Shown here: piece after piece, positions 1 through 8,442 of the stretch
Layout of the letters: each line of letters begins with the position of its first letter
How positions within the stretch are numbered: position 1 is the stretch's first letter
From: Brevundimonas alba
GTDB lineage: Bacteria > Pseudomonadota > Alphaproteobacteria > Caulobacterales > Caulobacteraceae
Assembly: GCF_011927945.1 (NCBI RefSeq)
Contig: NZ_JAATJM010000001.1
Location: forward strand, 1,559,501 to 1,623,500
DNA: 64,000 nt
Reading direction: 5' to 3'
Notes under the pieces: generated by a model
The model's database searches: none
Told to the model about the DNA's origin: nothing
The model's input: the letters and a program-made list of their open reading frames with translations, nothing else
Position numbers and translations under genes: made by a program

Positions 1-1499
1 GGCACCAGCAGGCTGAAGCCCGCGGCGATCAGGAAGCTGACGGCGCCGAGGACCAACGCCCAGATCGCCTCGCCGCCGAAGACGCCCTTGAGGATGGCGC
101 CGAGAATGGTGGCGGCGACCAGCTGGGGCACGACGATGAAGATGTTGAAGATGCCCATGTAGACGCCCATTTTCCGGCCCGGCACGGCGTTGGACAGGAT
201 GGCGTAGGGCATCGAGACGATCGACGCCCAGGCGAAGCCGACGCCGATCATCGGCAGCCACAGCAGGGCCGGGTCGCGGATCAGGAAGATGCCGAGGAAG
301 CCCGCGGCGCCGAGCGTCAGATTGACGGCATGGGCGCCGCGCAGGCCGGTCTTCCGGGCCAGCACCGGGATCAGGAAGGCGGCGAGGGCGGCGACGCCAT
401 TGTAGACGCCCATCAGCACGCCGACCCAGTTGGCGCCCTCGCCGTAGCCGGCCGAGGTGGGATCGGGCGAGCCGTAGTGCACCGCCGTGACCGCAGGCGT
501 CAGATAAATCCACATGGCGAACAGGGCGAACCAGCTGAAGAACTGGACGACGGCGAGCCCCTGCATCGTCTTCGGCATCGCGAAGATGTCGCCCATGATC
601 TCGGTCAGGGCGTTCGAGCGCTGCGCCGCCGAAAGCGCGCCGACCACCATCTGCAGCAGGCCGAAGGCGAGGATGAAGCCCGCCAGAATGTAGAGTTCCT
701 TCTGCAGGGCCAGCAGATTGACCGCGGTCACCCCCAGCACCCCCGCCAGCGCCCAGATCAGGCCTCCGGTGTACCAGGCCGTTTGCGACCTTGCGGCGGC
801 GGGGGCATGTCCGGCGTCCCGCGAGGCTTCGAAGGCCTCGATCTGCTCGGGGCTGTATTCGCGGGTGGTGAAGACGGTCCAGAGCACCGCCGCCAGAAGG
901 GCAATGGCGCCGACGTAGAAGGAGATGCGCACCGCCATTGGCACGACGCGTTCAGGCGCCGTCGAGGCCACGCCAAACCATTCCGTCAGGATGTACGGGA
1001 GGCAGGAGGCGAAGACCGCGCCGGCGCCGATGAAGAAGCTCTGCATCGCATAGCCGGTGGTCCGCTGCTCCGCGGGCAGGTTGTCGCCGACGAAGGCGCG
1101 GAACGGCTCCATGGTGATGTTGATCGATGCATCCATGATCCAGAGCATCGACGCCGCCATCCAGAGATACGGACTGTGCGGCATGACCAGCAGGGCGAGG
1201 GTGGTCAGGATCGCGCCGGCGAGGAAGTAGGGACGCCGGCGGCCCAGCGGCGTCCACGTCCGGTCGCTGAAATAGCCGACGATCGGCTGGACCAGCAGAC
1301 CGGTCAGGGGCGCGGCGATCCACAGGATGGCCAGCGAATCCACGTCCGCGCCCAGGGTCTGGAAGATGCGGCTGGTGTTGGCGTTCTGCAGGCCGAAGCC
1401 GATCTGGATGCCGAAGAAGCCGACGCACATGTTCCAGATCGCCAGCCCGCTGAGACGGGGGCGGGCGGCGAGCCGGGCGTCAGGCGTGGCTGTGGTCAC
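1..1499 (-). CDS. MFS sugar (maltose-type) transporter, 3' end outside window
   Basis: This reading frame is open to the left edge, so only the first 499 residues are visible. It starts at GTG 1499 and overlaps the GH97 stop in a GTGA arrangement, which indicates translational coupling. The N-terminus is hydrophobic and carries GFFGIQIGFGLQNANTSRI, the signature of the SLC45/GPH-like maltose transporters of Caulobacterales and Bacteroidetes. PIVGYFSDRTW follows, matching the loop 2-3 motif of the major facilitator superfamily. Hydrophobic segments continue along the whole visible frame, and residue 499 appears to lie near the last helices. The likely role is proton-coupled import of maltose or short maltodextrins across the inner membrane, after periplasmic cleavage by the neighbouring GH97 and GH13 enzymes. 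The substrate is inferred from context; the family call is firm. Confidence 0.85.
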   Translation of the reverse strand, partial: MTTATPDARLAARPRLSGLAIWNMCVGFFGIQIGFGLQNANTSRIFQTLGADVDSLAILWIAAPLTGLLVQPIVGYFSDRTWTPLGRRRPYFLAGAILTTLALLVMPHSPYLWMAASMLWIMDASINITMEPFRAFVGDNLPAEQRTTGYAMQSFFIGAGAVFASCLPYILTEWFGVASTAPERVVPMAVRISFYVGAIALLAAVLWTVFTTREYSPEQIEAFEASRDAGHAPAAARSQTAWYTGGLIWALAGVLGVTAVNLLALQKELYILAGFILAFGLLQMVVGALSAAQRSNALTEIMGDIFAMPKTMQGLAVVQFFSWFALFAMWIYLTPAVTAVHYGSPDPTSAGYGEGANWVGVLMGVYNGVAALAAFLIPVLARKTGLRGAHAVNLTLGAAGFLGIFLIRDPALLWLPMIGVGFAWASIVSMPYAILSNAVPGRKMGVYMGIFNIFIVVPQLVAATILGAILKGVFGGEAIWALVLGAVSFLIAAGFSLLV

Positions 1500-3574
1500 C
1501 GGCGGGCCCTTCCAAGCGGGACGAAGCGGATGGCCTGGCCGCCGCCGGGGGCGAGGCGCAGGTCGAGGACATCGGCGGCGGTGACTTCGCGCTGCTCGAT
1601 GACGATGGCTTCGCGGTTGGTCTTCCAGTGGGCGTCGGGCGCGTCGCGGTAGATCTCCGCGCGATAGCGGCGGCCGGCGTCGAGGAAGGTCAGCGGCTCG
1701 GAGAAGGATCGCGGCGACTCGTCGGTGATCGAGCCGAGGAACCATTCGTCGGAGTTGCGGTCCTTGCGGACGATGGTGACGTAGTCGCCGACCTCGCCGT
1801 TCAGCACGCGGGTGTCAGCCCAGTCGACCGCGACGTCCTTGATGAACTGGAACGGCCCGGGGTTGGCCTCGTAGTTGACCAGCAGGTCGGCGGCCATCTG
1901 GATCGGGCTGTAGATAGCCACATAGAGGGCCAGTTGCTTGGCCCAGGTGGTGGCGACGCCGTCGGGGCTGCGCGTGGTCATGCCGAAGATGCCGGGGGTG
2001 AAGTCCATCGGCCCGGCCAAGAGCCGGGTGAAGACCAGATTGACCTCGTGCTCCGGCGGATTCCCGGGCTGGCCCCAGGCGTTGAACTCCATGCCGCGCG
2101 CGCCCTCGCGGCTGATCATGTTCGGGTAGGTCCGGCGCAGGCCGGTGTCCTTGAACGGCTCGTGGGCGTTGATTGCGACCTGATATTTCGCGGCGGTCTC
2201 GACCACCTTGAGGTGGTGGCGGGCCATGTCCTGGCTCTCGTGCCAGGCCATGTGGGCCTGACCGTCCGCGCCGGTAATACGCGCGCCGCCGGCGTCGGCG
2301 ACATAGCCGGTCTTCACCGAATGCCAGCCGTGGCGCTGCATCTGGGCGAAGGCGGCGTCGAGCTGCTTCTCATAGACGAAGGCGTTGCCGCCGGTCTCGT
2401 GGTGGCCGATCAGCTGGACGCCCTTCTGGCGCGCATAGGCGGCGATGCGATCGATGTCGAAATCGGGGTAGGGCTGGGTGAAGCTGAAGTTCCAGCCGGT
2501 GCCGAACCACTCGCCGTCCCAGCCGACGTTCCAGCCCTCGACCAGGACGCCGCCGAAGCCGTGCTTCGCCGCGAAATCGATGTGCTTGAGCGTGTTCTCG
2601 GTCGTGGCCCCGTGCTTCGGACCCGAGTTCCAGCTCTTCAGGTCGAGGTGCATCTCCCACCAGATGCCGACGTATTTCATCGGCTTGAACCAGCTGACGT
2701 CGCCCAGCTTGTTGGGCTCGTTGAGGTTCAGGATCAGGCTGGATTCGACGAGGTCTCCGGCCTGGTCGGCGATCTGCACGGTGCGCCAGGGGGTGGCGAA
2801 GGGGGCGGCGCGGACGACGGCGGCGTTGGTCTGGCCGGGCGTCAGCATGGCGGTGAAACGCCCGCCCTCGGACCGGCGCAGATTCATGCCGGCGTAGTCG
2901 ATCACGGCCGCCTCGTGGATCGACACGTGCAGGCCGTCGTCCAGCTTCATGGTCAGCGGGGTCTGGGCGACGCCGACGCCGGAGATCGGGGTTCTGGTGT
3001 AGAGATATTCCTCGCGGTTCCACTCGAAGGCCGGGATCCACCAGGCCGTGCCGGGCGAGACGACGGCGAACTCGGTCAGTTCGGCGCCGATGTTGACCGT
3101 CTTCAGATTGGCCTGATCGGGGAATTCGTAGCGGAAGCCGAGGCCGTCATCATAGAGGCGGAAGACCACGTCCATGCGGCGCTGCAGGCTGGAGGTCTCG
3201 GCGAAGTGGACGCGGAACTCGGTGTAGTGGTTGCGGATGAAGCGGCGCTCGCCCCACGGCTGCTCCCAGGTGTCGTCATGCTGCGTCGGGGCGTCGGCAG
3301 TGACGGTGAAGTTGCGCTCCAGCTTGGCGGCGTCGGTCAGGATGAAGCCGAGACGCGAGGGCGCGATGACCGGGCGGCCGAGGCGGCTGACGGTGTATTC
3401 GGGACGGCCCTCGCCGGTCACCCCGACCTCGACGGTGAGGACACCGCCGGGCGAGGAGGCGCTGATCTTGCCGTTGGTTCCGGCCGGGGCCTGGGCGACA
3501 TCCTGCGCCTCGGCGGCGACGGGAACGGCGGCCAGAACGGCGCTGGTGGAGAGCAGGGAACGGCGGGTCAGCAT
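1496..3574 (-). CDS. Glycoside hydrolase family 97 alpha-glucosidase (SusB-like), exported
   Basis: The protein has 692 residues, the usual GH97 size. I chose ATG 3574 because it begins MLTRRSLLSTSAVLAAVPVAAEAQ, a signal peptide with a twin-arginine-like start; a longer in-frame start at 3718 would prepend a Cys/Arg-rich segment and run over the divergent lacI start. Family order is clear: an N-terminal GH97 super-sandwich, then a TIM barrel. Acidic residues fall in HHETGG (about residue 392), NAHEP (about 471) and ARGMEF (about 495). The 24-residue spacing of the last two matches my recollection of the SusB glutamates E508 and E532, so an inverting alpha-glucosidase is more likely than a retaining alpha-galactosidase. 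It lies first in a two-gene operon with the MFS transporter and is divergent from the LacI gene, which probably represses it. Confidence 0.92.
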   Translation of the reverse strand: MLTRRSLLSTSAVLAAVPVAAEAQDVAQAPAGTNGKISASSPGGVLTVEVGVTGEGRPEYTVSRLGRPVIAPSRLGFILTDAAKLERNFTVTADAPTQHDDTWEQPWGERRFIRNHYTEFRVHFAETSSLQRRMDVVFRLYDDGLGFRYEFPDQANLKTVNIGAELTEFAVVSPGTAWWIPAFEWNREEYLYTRTPISGVGVAQTPLTMKLDDGLHVSIHEAAVIDYAGMNLRRSEGGRFTAMLTPGQTNAAVVRAAPFATPWRTVQIADQAGDLVESSLILNLNEPNKLGDVSWFKPMKYVGIWWEMHLDLKSWNSGPKHGATTENTLKHIDFAAKHGFGGVLVEGWNVGWDGEWFGTGWNFSFTQPYPDFDIDRIAAYARQKGVQLIGHHETGGNAFVYEKQLDAAFAQMQRHGWHSVKTGYVADAGGARITGADGQAHMAWHESQDMARHHLKVVETAAKYQVAINAHEPFKDTGLRRTYPNMISREGARGMEFNAWGQPGNPPEHEVNLVFTRLLAGPMDFTPGIFGMTTRSPDGVATTWAKQLALYVAIYSPIQMAADLLVNYEANPGPFQFIKDVAVDWADTRVLNGEVGDYVTIVRKDRNSDEWFLGSITDESPRSFSEPLTFLDAGRRYRAEIYRDAPDAHWKTNREAIVIEQREVTAADVLDLRLAPGGGQAIRFVPLGRARR

Positions 3575-3637
3575 CGGGACGGGCTCCGGATAACAGGGCT
3601 TGCCAAGCGCGCGGCGCGTGGCGCAGAACCAGCAAGG

Positions 3638-3656
3638 TTTGCAGCAAAATTTGCAG
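3638..3656. promoter_or_regulatory. Putative LacI-family operator in the GH97/lacI divergent region
   Basis: Two copies of TTTGCAG (3638-3644 and 3650-3656) flank CAAAA. Within them sit the perfect inverted repeats TTTGC-A-GCAAA and GCAAA-A-TTTGC. The element lies in the 107-bp region between two divergent starts (3574 and 3682), the expected place for an autoregulatory operator. Related TTTGCA-containing elements occur upstream of the GH13 operon and the TonB receptor. The operator role is inferred from position and symmetry only. Confidence 0.4.
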
Positions 3657-3681
3657 CCGCGCCATCGACAGGAAACCAAAC

Positions 3682-4695
3682 GTGAGCCGCCGCAACACCC
3701 GTCTCGAGGATCTGGCAAAGCTGGCGGGCGTCTCGATTTCCACGGCCTCGCGCGCGCTCAACGACAGCCCGGCGGTCAATGCGCGGACCAAGCAGCTGAT
3801 CTGGAAGCTGGCGCGCGAGCACGACTATCCGTTCCGCCGCTACATGCCCGCCGGGCCGATCGGCGCCGACGGGGTGATCGCCCTGGTGACGCCGCGGCCG
3901 CAGGGACGCGAGGGGCGGCTGAGCGACCCCTTCTTTCTCGAGCTTCTGGCGGGGGTCGGCGAGGCGGCGCGGGAGCGCGGCTGCGACGTGATCATGAGTC
4001 ATTTCGCCCCGACCAGCTACGACGACCTGTCGGCGGCGATGAACACCAGCCGCGCCGACGGGGTGATCTTTCTCGGCCAGTCCTTCCTGCACCAGAGCCT
4101 GAACCGGCTGGCGGAAACCGATGGGCGTTTCGTGGTCTGGGGCGCTGAGATGTCTGACCAGCTGTACTGCTCGGTCGGGTCGGACAACCTCGCGGGCGGG
4201 CGCCGGGCGACGCTGCATCTGGCGCGGCTGGGCCGGAAGCGGATCGTCTTCCTCGGCGACCTCGATCCGCCCGAGGCCATGCAGCGGCATCGTGGATACC
4301 TCGAGGCGCTGGCCAAGGCGGGGCTGCCGGTCGATCCGGACCTGATCATGGAAGCCCATTTCGAGGTCGAGTCGGCCGAGGCGTCGGTGGACAGCCTGAT
4401 CCGGCGCGGCGTCAGTTTCGACGGGGTGGTGTGCGCCTCGGACCAGATCGCGCTGGGCGCCGTGCGGGCCTTGCTGCACGCGGGGCTGCGGGTGCCGGAG
4501 GACGTGTCGGTCATCGGCTTCGACAATGTTCCGTTCAGCCGCTACTCGCGCCCGGCCCTGACCACGATCGCGCAGGACACGATGAAGGCGGGACGGCTGT
4601 TGGTGTCCAAGCTGCTCGACAACCCCGGCGACTCCGTCGGCCGGTCGGAGCGGATCCCGACCGACCTGATCGTGCGCGAGAGCTGCGGCGGCTGA
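3682..4695 (+). CDS. LacI-family transcriptional regulator of the alpha-glucan locus
   Basis: The 337-residue protein has the standard LacI layout. The helix-turn-helix RLEDLAKLAGVSISTASRAL occupies residues 7-26 and is followed by the hinge and a periplasmic-binding-protein-like sensor domain with VIALVTPRP, GVICAS-type (GVVCASDQIALGA) and DVSVIGFDNVPFSRY motifs typical of sugar-responsive members. GTG 3682 is the start, preceded by an AGGAAA ribosome-binding site. It is divergent from GH97 and ends 2 bp before the convergent GH13 stop. The likely effector is maltose or glucose-containing oligosaccharide, inferred from the neighbouring hydrolases and transporters. It may repress the GH97-MFS, GH13 and TonB-receptor units through the TTTGCAG-like sites. 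Confidence 0.92.
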   Translation: MSRRNTRLEDLAKLAGVSISTASRALNDSPAVNARTKQLIWKLAREHDYPFRRYMPAGPIGADGVIALVTPRPQGREGRLSDPFFLELLAGVGEAARERGCDVIMSHFAPTSYDDLSAAMNTSRADGVIFLGQSFLHQSLNRLAETDGRFVVWGAEMSDQLYCSVGSDNLAGGRRATLHLARLGRKRIVFLGDLDPPEAMQRHRGYLEALAKAGLPVDPDLIMEAHFEVESAEASVDSLIRRGVSFDGVVCASDQIALGAVRALLHAGLRVPEDVSVIGFDNVPFSRYSRPALTTIAQDTMKAGRLLVSKLLDNPGDSVGRSERIPTDLIVRESCGG

Positions 4696-4697
4696 GG

Positions 4698-6332
4698 TCA
4701 TCCGGCGGCGGCGAGGACCAGCCCGGCCATCGGCGGCAGGGCGCCGCCTGAACCGGCCTCTAGGTTGACCGTCTCGACGACGCGCCAGCCGGCGGGGGCC
4801 GTCCAGTCGACCGGCTGCTCGCCCAGATTGAAGACGCACAGCAGCCGCTCGCCGGGGAGGGCGCGCTCGAAGCAGAGCAGGCCGGGCGCGCCGTCCACCA
4901 GTCGCATTTCGCCCCGCGTCAGGGCGGGGTGCGCCTTGCGCAGCGCGACGAGCCGGCGGGTGACGTTGAGCATGGACGACGGATCCGCCTCCTGCCGGTC
5001 CACCGCGAGGGCGACGTGGCGCGCATCGACCGGCAGCCAGGGCTCGGCGCTGGAGAAGCCGGCGTGGGCGGCGCCGGCCGACCACGGCATGGGGGTGCGG
5101 GCGCCGTCGCGGCCGAGCGTCTGGGGCCAGTTGGCGATGGCCTCGGGATCGACCAGCCGGTCGAACGGCACATCGGCCTGGGGCAGGGCCAGCTCCTCGC
5201 CCTGATAGATGAAGACGTTCCCGCGCAGGCACATCAGCAGCAGCATCGCCATCTCGGCGAAGGCCTTGAGATCGCGGGTGCCGGCCCAGCGGGAAATGGC
5301 CCGCGGAGCGTCGTGGTTGGAGAAGGTCCATGACGGCCAGCCCTGACCGTCGCGGCCGTGCCAGGCCTCGGCCCCCTCGCGGACGAGCTGGTCGCTGAGC
5401 GCCGGGGCGTAGAGGTAGAGGAAGCCATAGGCGCTGTTCAGGTGGTCGTCGCCGGCGGTGAAGGCCTGCATTTCGCGCTCGGCGTGATCGCCCCCGACCT
5501 CGGCCACGGTGAAACGGCCGCCGTAGCTGTCGGTCAAGGCGCGGACGCGCTTGAGGAAGTCGGCGATCTGCGGCTGCGACTGGTTGTGGACCTTGTCCTG
5601 GAAGTCGAACGGCCGGGTGCGCTTGCCGCCGGGCGGCAGGGGCGGATTGTCCCGCAGCAGCGGGTCGTGCATCGAGAAATTGATGGCGTCGAAACGGAAA
5701 CCGTCGACGCCCCGATCGAGCCAGAAGCGGGCGGCGTCCAGCAGGGCGTCCTGCACCGCCTGCAGGTGCAGGTTCAGCTGCGGCTGCTCGGGCAGGAAAT
5801 TGTGCATGTAGTACTGGCCACGGCGGGCGTCCCAGGTCCAGGCGGGACCGCCGAAGACCGACTGCCAGTTGGAGGGCGGCGAGCCGTCGGCCTTGGCGTC
5901 GGCCCAGACGTACCAGTCCGCCTTCGCATTGCTCCGGGACTGGCGGCTCTCGCGGAACCAGGCGTGCTGGTCGGAGGTATGCGCGAAGACCAGATCCGTG
6001 ATGATGCGCAGGCCGAGCCGGTGCGCCTTGGCGACCAAGGCGTCGAAGTCGGCGAGCGTGCCGAAGATCGGGTCGACGTCGCAGTAGTCCGCCACGTCAT
6101 AGCCGAAGTCCTTCATGGGCGAGGTGAAGAAGGGCGACAGCCAGACGGCGTCGACGCCCAGCGAGGCGATGTGGTCCAGGTGTTGGGTGATGCCCTTCAG
6201 ATCCCCGATGCCGTCGCCATTGGTATCGGCGAAGCTGCGCGGATAGACCTGATAGACCACCGCGCCGCGCCACCATTCGGCGGCGTCGGTCCCGGCATGC
6301 GGAGACTCGAGGAACTGGACGGTCAAGCTCAA
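4698..6332 (-). CDS. GH13 alpha-glucosidase (oligo-glucosidase type)
   Basis: The 544-residue protein begins at ATG 6332 in an ATGA overlap with the upstream amylase gene, so the two are coupled. The N-terminus WWRGAVVYQVYPRSFADTNG is the hallmark of the GH13 oligo-1,6-/alpha-glucosidase group. Catalytic residues can be assigned: nucleophile D215 in GFRFDAINF, acid/base E278 in VAEVGG, and D341 in SNHDAPR. Region I reads DLVFAHTSDQH, with Ala where many relatives have Asn. There is no signal peptide, so it is probably cytoplasmic and hydrolyses maltose or maltodextrins delivered by the MFS transporter to glucose. A beta-sandwich C-terminal domain closes the protein. It ends 2 bp from the convergent lacI stop. 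Confidence 0.93.
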   Translation of the reverse strand: MSLTVQFLESPHAGTDAAEWWRGAVVYQVYPRSFADTNGDGIGDLKGITQHLDHIASLGVDAVWLSPFFTSPMKDFGYDVADYCDVDPIFGTLADFDALVAKAHRLGLRIITDLVFAHTSDQHAWFRESRQSRSNAKADWYVWADAKADGSPPSNWQSVFGGPAWTWDARRGQYYMHNFLPEQPQLNLHLQAVQDALLDAARFWLDRGVDGFRFDAINFSMHDPLLRDNPPLPPGGKRTRPFDFQDKVHNQSQPQIADFLKRVRALTDSYGGRFTVAEVGGDHAEREMQAFTAGDDHLNSAYGFLYLYAPALSDQLVREGAEAWHGRDGQGWPSWTFSNHDAPRAISRWAGTRDLKAFAEMAMLLLMCLRGNVFIYQGEELALPQADVPFDRLVDPEAIANWPQTLGRDGARTPMPWSAGAAHAGFSSAEPWLPVDARHVALAVDRQEADPSSMLNVTRRLVALRKAHPALTRGEMRLVDGAPGLLCFERALPGERLLCVFNLGEQPVDWTAPAGWRVVETVNLEAGSGGALPPMAGLVLAAAG

Positions 6333-8152
6333 CCTTCAGATACGCAGACGAGATAGCCCAGGGCGGGCACGGAGACGGATACGGCGCCGGGGGCGGCGGA
6401 ACGGGCAGGGCACTGGCCGAGCAGGGCGCGCCATTCGGACGAGCGGACCTCGACCGGAACATTGACGTCGCGCGCCACGGTAGAGGTGTTGAACACCACC
6501 AGCGTCTCGCCGTCACTATCCAGACGGGAAATGGCGAGAATACCGGGCGTCTGGTCGGCGATGCGGACGGCGACACGGCCGCGACGGAGGCGGCTGTCGG
6601 CCGCCCGGACTCGGGTCATTTCCGCGATGCGTCGATACATGTCCGCATTCGTGTCGAAAGGCCCGGACGCCTGGCCGATGCGCCGGTCGTCGGCGTAGGC
6701 GGCGGTGCGGGTCTCGAACATGTCCTGCCGGGCGCGGCGGTCGTCGCCGTCGCCGGTGAAGCCCTGCTCGTCGCCGTAGTAGATGACCGGCACGCCCCGC
6801 CCCAGCACCACGAAGGCATGGGCGAGGGCCGACCGATCCAGCAGCTCCGCGTCTGAGATATCCGGCATGGCCTTGAGGATCAGGTGGCCGATCCGGCCCA
6901 GGTCATGGTTGCCGGTGAAGGTCGGCAGCTGCCGCGCGGTGTCGACGCCGCCGGCGTAGACGGCGTCCTCCATCAGCAGATAGCCCATGGCGTCCGGGTG
7001 CTGGACGCCGGTGACCATGTTCTGGACCACGCGCTGATAGGCGAAGTCGAGCACGGCCGGCAGGCGATCAACGACGGTGTGCATCGCCGCCGTGCCACTC
7101 TGGAAGTCGTAGGTCTCGCCGAAGATGTGGAAGTTGGGGATGCCCTTCGCGCGGGCACGGTCGAGGATGGCGGGCACGAACGCCTGCCAGAACTCGGGGT
7201 TCACGTGCCGGGCCGTGTCGATGCGATAGCCGTCGATCCCGTAGTCGTCGATCCAGCCGCCGTAGATGTCGATGAAGCCCTGAACCACGCGCGGGTGCTC
7301 GGTGAACAGGTCGTCGAGGCCCGAGAAATCCCCGTCCATGCGGGCTTCACTGTACCAGGCGCTGTTGCCCCGGTTGTGATAGAGCGAGACGTCGTTCAAC
7401 CAGGCCGGCGCCTTCAGCGTCTCCTCGCCCGCCGGGTTGTAGGGCGTGTACGCATAATCCGGGCTGGTCAGGGTCGAGAAGTCGCCGCCGGGCTCGCCGG
7501 TGAAGCCCCGGTTTATCGCCTCGCCGGTCAGGCCGCCGCGGCGCTGATACGGATAGTCGCCCTTCCACCGGTAGTCGCAGTCGTTCTCGGGGCATTCGCG
7601 ATAGCGGATGACGTCGGCCGTGTGGTTGATGACGATGTCCAGATAGACCTTCATCCCGCGCGCATGGGCGGCGTCGACGAGGGCGCGGAAGTCGTCGTTG
7701 GTCCCGAAGTGTGGATCGATGCGGGTGAAGTCGGTGATCCAGTAGCCGTGATAGGCCGCGCTCTCGTGGCCGGGCGGACCCTGAACCGGCTTGTTCACGA
7801 ACGGCGGCGCGATCCACAGGGCGGTGACGCCCAGGCCCTGCAGATAGTCCAGGCGTTCGGTCAGGCCGGGCAGATCGCCGCCATGATAGAAGCCGGGATC
7901 GGTCGGGTCGTAGCCGGTCTGGAGGCGGTCGCCTCGAAGGCCGCCCCGGTCGTTTGCCGGGTCGCCATTGGCGAATCGATCCGGCAGCAGAAAATAGATC
8001 ACCTCGTCTTCGGGCAGGCGGTCGCGCACCGCGGCAGTCGGGTCGGCAGACTGGGTAAGCGGCGTTGCGTCGGCGCTACCCGTGGTGGAGATCATCGCCG
8101 CGCACAGGGCAGCCGCACAGATCCAGCCTCGTCGCCCTGAGCTTGCCGCCAT
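6329..8152 (-). CDS. Secreted GH13 alpha-amylase
   Basis: I place the start at ATG 8152 (607 residues): it is preceded by a GGAG ribosome-binding site and opens a signal peptide (positively charged MAASSGRRG, then hydrophobic ICAAALCAAMI and an ADA cleavage region). A longer in-frame start at 8236 would run into the TTTGCA-rich control region. The mature part starts IYFLLPDRFANGD, typical of secreted alpha-amylases/neopullulanase-like enzymes. Conserved regions: DIVINH (I), GYRIDTARH (II, nucleophile Asp near residue 311), FGETYD (III, Glu near 344) and FTGNHD (IV, Asp near 416). It most likely cuts starch or maltodextrins at the cell surface or in the periplasm, feeding the divergent TonB receptor. 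It is the first gene of a two-gene operon with the alpha-glucosidase. Confidence 0.92.
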   Translation of the reverse strand: MAASSGRRGWICAAALCAAMISTTGSADATPLTQSADPTAAVRDRLPEDEVIYFLLPDRFANGDPANDRGGLRGDRLQTGYDPTDPGFYHGGDLPGLTERLDYLQGLGVTALWIAPPFVNKPVQGPPGHESAAYHGYWITDFTRIDPHFGTNDDFRALVDAAHARGMKVYLDIVINHTADVIRYRECPENDCDYRWKGDYPYQRRGGLTGEAINRGFTGEPGGDFSTLTSPDYAYTPYNPAGEETLKAPAWLNDVSLYHNRGNSAWYSEARMDGDFSGLDDLFTEHPRVVQGFIDIYGGWIDDYGIDGYRIDTARHVNPEFWQAFVPAILDRARAKGIPNFHIFGETYDFQSGTAAMHTVVDRLPAVLDFAYQRVVQNMVTGVQHPDAMGYLLMEDAVYAGGVDTARQLPTFTGNHDLGRIGHLILKAMPDISDAELLDRSALAHAFVVLGRGVPVIYYGDEQGFTGDGDDRRARQDMFETRTAAYADDRRIGQASGPFDTNADMYRRIAEMTRVRAADSRLRRGRVAVRIADQTPGILAISRLDSDGETLVVFNTSTVARDVNVPVEVRSSEWRALLGQCPARSAAPGAVSVSVPALGYLVCVSEG

Positions 8153-8200
8153 TGTCTCCGTCCCTCGGATCGCCCGCCGGCAGCATGGTCCGGCAAGTCG

Positions 8201-8217
8201 TTTGCAAGATTTTGCAG
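8201..8217. promoter_or_regulatory. TTTGCA repeat element upstream of the GH13 operon
   Basis: TTTGCAAGATTTTGCAG contains the inverted repeat TGCAA-GATT-TTGCA and resembles the element at 3638-3656. A third related element, TTGC-TGCACT-GCAA, lies at 8285-8298, and TTTGCGTAACTTTGCG lies at 8378-8393 closer to the TonB receptor. The 290-bp region 8153-8442 between the divergent GH13 and receptor genes holds no other gene. These elements are candidates for the LacI regulator. Confidence 0.4.
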
Positions 8218-8442
8218 CGGACAGGCCGGATGTCAACCGGCACAGCCACGGCGTTCAAATTGCGGCGCTGCAAGGCCCAAACCCTTGCTGCACTGCAAAA
8301 TGGCCGAGCCTGCGCGTCACATTTCAGCCACGGATCGTCGGTTGTTGAAGAGACGGCGCTTGCATCCTTTCCATAAGTTTGCGTAACTTTGCGATGACAC
8401 CGGACGCTTCGTTAGAAATGCGACGGCCTTAGGGAGAATGAG

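Noticed and set aside
1628..3685. Long plus-strand open frame of 685 codons antisense to the GH97 gene
   Set aside because: It is a high-GC shadow: composition is Val/Asp/Gly/Arg-skewed with no domain, while the minus strand encodes a complete GH97 enzyme.
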